Both the position numbers and the translations under genes were made by a program. A stretch of DNA of 64,000 nt. Origin: Simmondsia chinensis. Lineage: Eukaryota; Streptophyta; Magnoliopsida; Caryophyllales; Simmondsiaceae. A model generated the notes under the pieces. The model did not search any database, was not told the origin of the DNA, and saw only the letters and a list, made by a program, of their open reading frames with translations. Positions 54,021 to 64,000 of the stretch are shown piece after piece (position 1 is the stretch's first letter; each line of letters opens with the position of its first letter). The stretch lies in the NCBI GenBank assembly GCA_018398585.1, contig JAGTTD010000024.1, positions 10,878,071-10,942,070 of the forward strand, in the 5' to 3' direction.

Positions 54021-56206
54021 CAACCTATGATATAAAATATAATTCAAAGGGCAAAAAAAAAAAAAAAAAAAATTCCAATATAATACTGAAGCCCTTTCGA
54101 AGTCATTTAATTCACCTAAAATAGTCTAGAAGTTATATAGTATAAAATAAAAATATTGACATATTACATACAATATCATCCAAAAAACAAAATTCATACG
54201 ACCACATCAATAAGTTAGCCAAATTAAATCCTTAGAGCTATTGTGACATTCACCACGTTCTTTTTTCAATAATTACTTCCACCAAGTCCAACGCTTTCAC
54301 GCCAAAATAAGCCCATTGTTCTAAACAAAAGTAAAATCAGTATAAACACAAATAAAATTGAAGTGACGACATTTTGTTCAAATTGAATATCCAGCATCAA
54401 AAACATCTACATCTACTCATCATACTCAATAGCATAGCAGCAACTATATATTTTCTTTTCTTTACGTAATATTTTGCTTCACTAATAAAAATAGTAAATA
54501 AAAATTATAATAATATGACTTACCTGAACTCTATAGAACTCCAATCTTTGTTTTTTCGTCCTAGATTGATGAGGAAGTAAAAATTTATTCGTTGTTGGAG
54601 AAGAGTTGCAGAAGAGTTGATGTTAAATTTTAAGAGAAAAACTTTGAATATTAGATAGAAAACCTGATCAGTATTTGAGCGGGAAAGAAGAAGACCAAAG
54701 TTGACGGTGAAAATGGAGGGGGACTTTGCTTTGCGTGTGTAAGCTTCCAAATTGCATAAGATATGTATGACCTGACACAAATTTGCATTAATTACATTTA
54801 ATATTATTATTTTATTAAATTATTAATATTAAGTGCAATATAATGTATAAAAAATAATATATATTTAATATTATAAATATAATTATTTACAAATTAATTA
54901 TGTTTCAATAAATATATTATATAATAATTAACATACTTTAATGTTTTAAAGTTTTGTCATTTAGGTACTATCCAACTTGATTATATGCATTGCATTTTGA
55001 TAATAACTCATTGAAGTTTAGACGAAAATTGTTAAATGTGGTACATGATTACTGTACTCATAGATTATCTACATCTTATGTACGTAGCCATGTTCTATAA
55101 AGTTATATATGTACTTAAATTTAAATATACTCTAATAATTGAGTTGGAATCACAACAAGTTCGAGTAATTTTAAGTGTGGGTTTTGTAGCGAGTTATTTT
55201 TGATTTGGCCCATCTCAAAAAAGTTAGGTGAAGTTTGAGTTGGAGCATAATATGTTTCATCTATTTTTTGCATCTCCATGTATTTTAAGTCAGGTTATTC
55301 TGGATTGAAATTATTTAGGACTTTAGATCAATTAAATCAAATCAAACCTCAAGTTAGATAGGACCGAGTTTTAATCTAGTCGGCTCTTCTTAGGTTTTTG
55401 AATCAACCAAATTGGAATAATTTGAGTTTTGAATCATCTCAAATCTTAACTGGTGACTTCAAATTATTGAAATTTATTTTATATATTTATATTTACAATG
55501 AAAAATTATTACTTAGATATATTGAGATACCGGTGGAAAAATAAACTAGCCAAATCAAAAATGCTTTGAAATAAATGTATTGACGGAGCGTAATACCGTG
55601 CTCACACACTCAGCCACCAATTCAATATTTTTCTAAATCAAAATTTTAGAGTTTGGTTATCTTTTTGGTGGAAAAGTTAAAGTTGAATTATTTTTAATGT
55701 AGGAAATAGAGTTAGATTATTTTTGGGTACGTTAAGATATAGTTGGATTACATATATATGTATAACTTAAATATTACACGATAATAGAATATCTTTAACT
55801 TATAATATGCAAAACTCTTCACTGTAACAAATAATAGAACCTCTTTAAATTAATATTCGGTAAATTAATAATCTCTTTTAAATAATAAAATTATTGGGTC
55901 TCGAATTAGTATCAATGTATTAATAATCTAAATAAATTATAAGATAATACATTTTAAATTTTTTTTTGCTATAAGTATCAAATACTTATAAATTAATAAT
56001 AAAAAACACATATGATATCTCTATGATTTGACATTATTTTTTTTTTTTAAACTTATATTGTTATTTCTTAACACTATTTTTACTGTTATTCGATTAACCA
56101 TTTTAACATTAGCAAATTAAATACCACCAATTTAAAACTAATTAGCAAACACTCAAATTAAAATTTTACAATTATTGGTCAATTTAATAAGATAGTAAAA
56201 AGATTT
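54021..56206. other. AT-rich intergenic DNA, no recognised feature
   Basis: A 23-base A run lies near 54049-54071. Short frames do not resemble any protein and lack splice or promoter context. The right part may include sequence flanking the CACTA element. Confidence 0.45.
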
Positions 56207-56660
56207 GTCTACAAAAAAAGTGACCAATAGTAACAGGATCAATTTTGTTGCTATTGGCTGTTCTTTTGTTACTATAACTTTTAGCAACAGACTTTTGTCT
56301 GTTACTACGCTATTTCTGTTGCAGCTGTCACTAAAGGTTATAGTAACAGCAAATGAGTGCTGTTGCAACTGTGCCCGAATAGCAACAAACACATGTTTGT
56401 TGCTAGTCTTGTTTCTATTGCCTTTTGTAACAACATAAGAATTTGTTGCTATTACCTATAGCAACAAAGCGCTTTCTGTCGCTATTACCTATAACAACAA
56501 AGCGCTTTCTGTTGCAATTGGGTTTTTTTTGTTATTATTTTTAGCAATGCCCTCATGGTTCTGTCACTATTGCTATTAATAATAACATCATACTTTTGTT
56601 CCTTTTAGTTATAGCAATATTCCATTATGTTGCCATTGCTTTTATTACAAACATATACTT
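56207..56660 (-). repeat. CACTA terminal and subterminal repeats
   Basis: Many copies of TAGCAACA and TGTTGCTA-like motifs in both orientations (for example near 56230, 56285, 56395, 56443), plus a 33-bp tandem duplication starting GCTATTACCTATA at 56448 and 56481. In En/Spm such arrays bind TnpA. The motifs here are inferred to play that role. Confidence 0.7.
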
Positions 56661-56999
56661 GCATGTCCTAACTAGCTAAATTTCATATTTTCAACCAAAT
56701 AAAACACATAATTGAATGTGACAATGATTATAAGTCGATAAGAACTTTGCACATCATCATCATACCAACAACTTTGTCATGCATTACATCCAGGGACAGT
56801 TATCCATAAATTATAACAAAAAATATACACCCAGAATAGTCAAAAATAATTCTTCCCATCATTTGCAAGTTTAGCCAAAATACATAATGTCCAACAAATG
56901 GGAGAGTCGGTAGAAAGCAGTTCAAAATAAGTTTCTTGGCAAATGTACGACGAACAATCATTCATATGGCTCATCTTCCACTGCATCATATATCCTCAT

Positions 57000-59900
57000 C
57001 TTCAAAGCCATCATCCCCGTCTTGTTCCTCATAATAAACTTCATTGTCACAATACTAACTAGCTTCCTGTAAAACAATTATAAACATAAAATTCAAGCTA
57101 AACATGCAATTCATTTAGCATTCATAGTGGCCAAATCAACTCATACATTGCATCAAAAGACTCTACCATAAACAACATCCATAACAACCCATCATGAGCA
57201 TACAACTTATGACCATAACCCAAATAAGGTATCTAGACACAAGCTAAATACCAATCCTATGGTCAATAAAGTTTCTCATATTAGACCTATACCTTACCCT
57301 TTTCCAAAAAATAAAAAAGAAGGCATGAAATAGTGATCCTAAGGACATAATAGCCTCCAAAGACAATAACAAGTCCACATATGAATTAAACATATCATTT
57401 TTTTTCCTAACCACATGTTGGAATTCAACAAAACACAGAAAATTGCAATAATTTCAGCAACATACAGTCCAAAACCTGAAGTAAAATTATTATTGACAAC
57501 AACTTACAACAGCTAATAGCCATAATATGCATAAAAGCAATATGGACAGCAACTCACAGCAGCAATCATTCCATAAAAACATGTTTATCATCACTTCAAG
57601 CAACATGTAGCAATATATTCATCTTGCTTCAAACATAGCTATGGAAAATATATGACACATCAATATAGAGACAAATATATAAAATCATCACACAGTGATT
57701 TTCACAAAAGCTCATAAGTTTTCTAAGCCCTTTACTTCCTAATCACAAGAACTCTCATTGTTTGTAAGTCATATCATTGCCTTGATAATCACAATTTTGT
57801 ATTATGTGGAATTTTAAAGCAATGCAAAAGCAAACTAACCTTTCTTCCCCTTTTCGTCATATTTGCCATTAAAAAATCTACCCTCTCAGATACAGATTTC
57901 AAGCTTTCTTTTACATCTTTAAGCTCGGCCTCCAACTTCCTGTTTTTCTCCTGCTCTTGAGCTAGGAGAGAGCGTTTCATGCCAGATCAATGGACTTTCA
58001 CGCCTAACCCATAGGTTTTCGAGTATCCATTCTTGTCCTCTCCCGCAACTGCTACATATATTTTTTTTTCGTTCCTCTATTCTTGCTGTCTCATCAAGAT
58101 CCTGTGGCAGCTCTTCCAATCTTCTATCAATCTCCGCCTGATATCATATTAAGAAATGATAGCCATAATTTTTAGAAGTGTCATGGAAAAAAATTAAAAT
58201 ACAAAATAACTATAGATAAACCATACCATAGCAGCGAGAGTTCCTGCATCATGTTTGGATGAAGACTTCGGCATATGGGTTTGTTGAAACATTGTGAGCT
58301 CATCTGGTTCTTTCCCATCAGTTATCATCTATACACATATGGAACATACACTTTTCAATAAAAATTCCTCAAAATCAAACCCCATGATTCAAAGCAAACT
58401 AAAAGACTAAATCAACCTTCTCATTGCGTCATCTAGCAAGAGTCTTTGTGCCACAATAATGCCTCAGTTTTGATCTTTTTTGGTTTTCGATGCCTCTCTC
58501 GCGGCGTTTCTAAACCCAAAAACATGACAAGTGAATAATAAATAACAGAATGTACTGCGATACTATACTTATGGAAACATATTAATATACCTGTCCTTCT
58601 TCAGAAAAGCAAAATTCAACAAAATTCTTCCATTGTTGAACAGGTGTAAGAGTAGGCCTATTCTTTATAGCTTGGTCCTTTGTCTTTCCTTCAACGAGGT
58701 TGTTTCTCCAACGATATTTGTTACTTCTCCATGATTGATCTAGCTTTGATTTCACCCATTCATACAGCTCTTTCCCTTCTGAGAAGTAGTATGATTCCTA
58801 TATACAAACAAGGAACAATCAACATGTACACTTTATTGGCATATCTTTTCGTTCCACATTTATTATAATATTCAAACCGATGTTGCTAAGTCCTTCAAAT
58901 TTACATGATAAATAGAAAATGCATTACCTTCACTATATCCCATACATGGGTAATCCTCCATTCTGGCATACTCTTTCATTCCTTAACATCGATCGGCAAT
59001 GTTCTAGGATCATGTGCGTAAAATCCTATTAAAGAGGACATTTTCCTTTGTGTATCTGAGCAGGGCTGGCCATATTCGTTAACATCAACAAAAATGGGCT
59101 CCTTAGGGGTGTGGACTTTGTTTCTTCCCCTCCTCTTTTCACTTGTTTGTGATCCTACAAATTCAATGTAGATTTTTTAGTATAATTTTAAACCCAAGTA
59201 GAAGATCATTAACCCATCAAGCTTAAAAAGCATAAATGATAAAATCATTAACATGTCGGAGACTTTATACATATACTATAGTTGTGTATATTAATTACTC
59301 ATTTCCCATACAATTGTGTAACATAACCTGTATCTTGACATCATCAGTCTCTTGTGTTTCCTCTCGGGATGAAGTGCAAACATGACTTTCAGAACCTATA
59401 TAAATGATAAAATCATCATAAAAGTCAAAATCCTTTTCAAATGAGAAAAAGGCTAATAAGTAGAGAACACAAATGAATTGTAAAATAATATGTATATTAA
59501 ACAAGAAACTACACAAATAAGATTGTTTAACCTGTTCCATGGGAACTCCCAACATGTCCCTCTGCTTGAGGACAAACTGTATCACTGCATTCAAAAGCTT
59601 AAAGATAAAAAATATTATAATATAGTTAGAAAGCATGATTAAACTATAAATTGACCAAGATGAATACAGCCAACAAATAGAATGGATAAGCTCACCATTT
59701 GGAGTCACTTGGACTTCTGAATCTCGCCTAATATCTTCTTGCACTTGTTGAAATTTCCTAGGGCTTCTTTTAAGAGTAGAAGTTTGAAAAAGGGCACGCC
59801 AAGCTTGGGTAACAGGTTCCGATCCGCTTGGATGTTGTGGTAGCAGGTTTTTTGGTATATTCTGGGTCATCTCTACAGCATTTCCATGTTGTGGTAGATT

Positions 59901-60162
59901 CTTAATAGGAGGCTCAACATCTCTTTGATTCCTAGGTAAAGTGGAAGAAACCAACCTAGGACTGCGCCTCCTTTGTAGAGAAGATTGTTGAAGTTCGTTC
60001 TTTTTAGACTCCATAATACGCTACATAAAGATATCATCTCAGTTTCAAAAAATAATGTTACAACAACAAAATAGAAAAATAATTTTAAGATATGAGTCAT
60101 ACCTTTAAATCAGATGCCGTTACCATCTTTCTCTTACCCTTGTTACTCTCAGTGGGTGCCAT
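57000..60162 (-). pseudogene. TnpA-like CACTA protein (Transposase_24 type), multi-exon, broken
   Basis: The start is MAPTESNKGKRKMVTASDLK (60162-60103). It is followed on the minus strand by exons ending in GT and preceded by AG: about 60018-59699 (RRRSPRLVSSTLPRNQRDVE), 59579-59527, 59396-59330, 59154-58928 (NKVHTPKEPIFVDVNEYGQP, RTLPIDVKE), 58797-58591 (WVKSKLDQSWRSNKYRWRNN, LTPVQQWKNFVEFCFSEEG), 58509-58418, 58330-58229 and 58139-57842. The last of these forms a coiled coil (LAQEQEKNRKLEAELKDVKE). A final acidic exon lies near 57060-57000. The core matches the plant Ptta/En/Spm family (PF03004). In-frame stops at 58976-58978 and 58429-58431 and a frame change near 57960 disable it. Exon borders are my reading of splice sites. 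Confidence 0.75.
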
Positions 60163-60405
60163 GGCGTCCTTCACAATTTAGAGTTAGAAAATGATGCAAC
60201 ATAATAGTATACATACAACGATAGAATTCACCATTCCAAAGCTCAATGACACAACTAAACCAAATATCACAACATTTAAACAAACAATAAGGAAATTAGA
60301 GAATGAAGAAAATGAAAAACGTTGAAATCGTTTAATCATTCAAATACAAAAAGTTTGTCATAAGCATATAAAGATATTGATAACATATCTCCCCAAACTT
60401 TAGTG

Positions 60406-63400
60406 TCAATCATAATCATATTGGGTATCATCTTCTTCACTATCACTATAGTACAAGTACTCCTCATTATTTTCGTCAAGTAAATTAGCATCATTTATAG
60501 GTATGTCAACCATTGCCCCTTCAATATCTTCTCTAACAATGTCAATATCATCAACATTAATAGCCATCATTGTTGTAGACGGAATACAATCCATTTCAGG
60601 TATGTTTTCCTCTCCCATGTCAAATAAGTCTCTTGGTTTTGTCTTAGTGACAACATGCCATTCTTTTCTCTCATCATTAGGAGTGTAGAACACTTGCAAT
60701 GAATGGGAAGCTAGCACAAAAGATTCATCTGTTTTCCACAATACTTTTAGGTTGACAAGAGTAAATCCAAGTCGATCTTTCTTGACACCCTTACTAGGAT
60801 CAACCCAATCACATCTAAAAAAAATGACCTTCCTTCCTTGATAATAGTTTAATTCCAATATTTCTGTTAGCACACCATAACATGTCACCAAACCACTTGT
60901 ATGTGTACTAGCAGTGACAACAACACCGGAATTTTGAGTTACGGCTTTGGTGTCTACACTTTTGACACGAAATCTAAAACCATTGCAAGTGATTCGTGTC
61001 ATTGTCTTTATCTGCATGCTAGGCCATTTACTCAACCACTGTAGGTCTTCTACTGCAACAGTCTCCGCAGGCGGATGAAGCTTTACCTAAAAAATTAAAT
61101 ATAAATTAGACTAATACATGTATTTAAAACGTTGGAGTCACTTGATAATTTTGGTGCCTAATATTATACTGTCTTAGAACTTACATTATATTCAAACCAA
61201 GTACAAAAGTATTTTTTGTGAATTTCTTCGATATCTAATTAACTCATCTGCGGATTTTCAATTGAAAGCAGTTGTTTATGCTCTCTGTAAAAAACCAACA
61301 TAACATAATCAAAATGGATGATTGAATTAATATGATAAGAGGATTCAAATATTATGAGTCATGGAAATGACTTACTCGATGTAGATGTGGATTTCATCAC
61401 AATTGAACAAAACAAACCTATGTGCTTCTTCTCTCAATTAGTCAGAAGCAACTATATTCTTCTTTGATGTGTAACGACTTTTGAGGGAGAATATTGATAA
61501 TCCTTTACGCACTTCACCATCATCTAAGTTTTTATTTCTCTTAGAACGAGTCTCTCTTGTCTCAACACTTTGTAAGTACCTTGAGCAAAAACTTAAACAC
61601 TCTTCTGCAAGGTATCCTTCGGCAATAGATCCTTCGGGCCGACTTCTATTACCCACATAATCTTTAAGCCTATGTAGGAACCTAGAACAACATATACTAA
61701 GTAATTAACAATACATTATTAGAAAAGTAAGCGTTGATTATATTAAACGCTACAAAATCAAACAGACATACCTCTCTATTGGATACATCCAGCGAAAATG
61801 TACCATGCCAGCAACCTTTGCCTCATATGCCAAATGAATGGCTAGGTGCACCATTATGTCAAAGAAGGAAGGGGGTAATATTTGTTCAAGATCGCAAAGA
61901 ACTGTCTTCATGCGTTCTTCTAAGCACTCAAACTCATGTTGCGTTGCCACTTTCGAGCATAACTCTCTTAAACAATTGCATAGCTCAATTATTATCCGAC
62001 TCACCTTCTTATTTTTCATTTTTCAAACTGCTAATGGCAACAATTGTTGCATCAAAATATGATGATCATGGCTTTTCAATCCATATATCTTACGTTCCTT
62101 CATGTGAACACATCGTGCAATGTTGGATGCATATCCATCAGGGACCTTAATCCTAGCCAACACATTCATAAGTTCCTTCTTCTCTTCACCGATTAATGTA
62201 AAGCATGATGGAGGTAAAACTATCCTTTCTCTTTCTGCTTTTGGGTGAAGATGCTTCCAAATATTCATATCCTAAAGGTCAAGGCGTGATTGCAATGTAT
62301 CTTTTGTTTTTCCTTCAATATCAAAAAGAGTCCCGATCAAACTTTTAGAGATATTTTTCTCAATATGCATAACATCCAAATTATGACGTATTAGAAGATG
62401 TTCCTAATATGGGAGCTGGAAGAATATGCTCTTCTTCTTCCAGGGTCCAACGTCATTTACCCTTCTCTTGTTCTTTTGTTGAGATACAAGACCCTTGCCT
62501 AGAGTCACATTTAACCCTACCATCTGTTCCAACAACTCTGACCCTGATCTTAAATTCGGAGCATGCCTCCTGTCACTGGTTCCATTAAATGATTTCCTAT
62601 TGTGCCGATATTTATGATCATCCCTAAGAAAGCGTCGATGTTCCTGATAACATAATTTCCTACTCCTTTTCAAGTAATGAGGACATGTATCTATGTTACA
62701 ATGGGGACATGCAAATTTTCCTTTAACCCTATATCCAGACAAATTACCATAAGCAGGAAAGTCATTGATTGTCCACAATAATGCAGCTTGTAATGAGAAA
62801 ATCTCATTCTTCAAGGCATCATATGTCTCCACGCCAGTCTCCCACAACTCACTTAATTCCTGGATCAAAGGTTGTAAGTAAACATCAATATCATTGCCTG
62901 GTGCCTTGGGCCCAGGTATGAGCAAAGAAATCATGAAGTACTCTTGCTTCATACACATCCATGGGGGTAAGTTATACATAGTGTACCCATTATCCCAAAG
63001 GGATTGAACCCATCACTTGATAGACCAAGCCTAACATTGCGTGGGTCTGAAGAGAAATTAGGGTAACGTTCATCCAAATGTTTCCAAGCCGCAGTGTCTG
63101 CTGGATGCCTAAGCTTACCATCTTTTGTGTGCTCATCTGCATGCCATATCATGTATCCAGCTGTTTTGGATGACATAAACATCCTCTTCAATCTTGGTAT
63201 CAAGGGAAAATGGCGAAGCACTTTGCTAGGAACTTTAACACCGTTAACTAGTGATACCACAACCCCACCATTTGTAGTTTTCCATCTTAATGAACCACAA
63301 ACTGGACATGTGTCTCAATCTTTCAACTCCTTCCAAAATAGCACACAGTCGTTGGGGCAAGCATCAATCTTTTTGTAGCCTAGACCCAACTTTCGAATTA

Positions 63401-64000
63401 TGCTTTTTGTTTTATAAAAAGAGTTCGGCAATGTCTCACCTTTTGGAAGAGCTCTTTTAAAAATATTTAGAAAAGCATCAAATCCAGCATCAGTCACTCC
63501 ATGCAAGCATTTAAGATGATATAATTCAACAATAAAGGAGAGCTTTGTAAATTCATCACATCCAGGGTACAAGGGTGTATCTGCATCATCTATGAGTTTC
63601 TATAGATTTTCAGCCTCAACATTGCGTCCCTTTTTAGGTGGTTCCAATGATTCACTCAAATTAGGACTATGCAATCCATAAGCATCTTCTAACATTTCAT
63701 GCATGCCATCATCTGACGATTCATCAGAAGTATCCATTTCACTAGCAAAATCATTTAGCTCGGGATACTCCAGCTCCCCATGGAGATACCACTTGCTACG
63801 TGCATAATTATCATCCATGCCTTTAAGTGTAAGGTGAAGTTTTACTCTATCTATGTCCAACTCATATCGATTTGCACAAGTCTTACATGGGCAAGGGATC
63901 GACTCATCCACACCCACAATAGCAAGTGCATCAGTAACAAATGCTTCCACACCCTCTCGAAATTCAGGTGAAAATCGTGAGCTTGTCACCCAAGCTTTAT
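60406..64000 (-). pseudogene. TnpD-like CACTA transposase (tnp2 family) with DUF4218 and DUF4216, broken, partial
   Basis: Domains in order: Transpos_assoc (KAWVTSSRFSPEFREGVEAF, CPCKTCAN, HGE; 63998-63750); tnp2 core (about 63590-62400) with LYPGCDEF, LGLGYKKIDACPNDCVLFWK, HPADTAAWKHLD, LGLSSDGFNPFG, YNLPPWMCMKQEYFMISLLI, IPGPKAPGNDIDVYLQPLI and PAYGNLSGYRVKGKFACPHC; then DUF4218 (about 61900-61440: PPSFFDIMVHLAIHLAYEAK, PEGSIAEGYLAEECLSF) and DUF4216 (about 61087-60500: TQNSGVVVTA, FFRCDWVD, LASHSLQVFY). A GT-AG intron is seen near 61769-61684. In-frame stops lie at 63600, 63315, 62404, 62272, 62023 and 61438. About ten residues are missing near 62978. The start codon lies just outside the window. 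Confidence 0.85.

Larger units (their letters stand above)
56207..64000 (-). mobile_element. CACTA (En/Spm) DNA transposon, 3' part; continues past the window
   Basis: The element reads right to left. A TnpD-like transposase (64000-60406) is followed by a TnpA-like gene (60162 to about 57000) and then a subterminal repeat region (56215-56660). The left terminus is probably near 56207, where GTCTACAAAAAAAGTGACC resembles the family's CACTACAAGAAAA end with substitutions. The other terminus lies outside the window, so the target duplication cannot be checked. Both genes carry stops, so it is non-autonomous now. Confidence 0.8.

Noticed and set aside
56153..56438. Overlapping frames on both strands rich in TIRTN-like text
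   Set aside because: They cross the subterminal repeats of the CACTA element and have no conserved protein content.

Overview
The window is nuclear DNA of a flowering plant, from a gene-poor, repeat-dense region. I found no convincing host gene in 64 kb. Almost everything I can identify is a transposable element typical of angiosperms: Copia and Ty3/Gypsy LTR retrotransposons with initiator-tRNA-Met-type primer binding sites, an RTE-type and an L1-type LINE, SINEs, MITEs and a CACTA (En/Spm) DNA transposon. I cannot name the species; a dicot is only a guess.

Layout. 1-6433: a tail-only SINE/LINE insertion, a broken Copia gag, and a decayed Gypsy gag region. 6434-34371: a nested complex on the minus strand. 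An outer long-LTR Copia element (6434-34371) was hit in its pol by a second copy of the same family (8794-27150, target duplication GTTAT). That copy later received a 5S-headed SINE (13259-13441), an L1 with ORF1 but no visible ORF2 (15326-18202), a second 5S-headed SINE (19581-19830) and, in its 5' LTR, a plus-strand Copia (20493-26919, duplication TTATC). The outer 5' LTR carries a Harbinger-like MITE (32266-33286). 34372-41388: MITEs, a 5'-truncated RTE LINE (36137-37357) and a small internally deleted LTR element (38730-40387). 41389-53622: a second nest, with a Gypsy gag interrupted by a Copia element whose 5' LTR was split by a recent, nearly intact Reina-like chromovirus (43867-49305, duplication GGCTG, 442-bp LTRs with about 12 differences by eye). 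53623-56206: a MITE fragment and featureless AT-rich DNA. 56207-64000: a CACTA element on the minus strand with TnpA-like and TnpD-like genes; the latter runs off the window.

Most notable. Two SINEs have a head derived from 5S rRNA and end in a 3' tail nearly the same as the 3' end of the RTE LINE in the same window. This is the arrangement expected if that LINE lineage mobilises the SINE. The Copia family also carries an unusual untranslated leader rich in repeated short palindromes, with up to three primer-binding-site-like motifs in one copy. All coding sequences seen are damaged by stops, frameshifts or deletions. All comparisons were made by eye.
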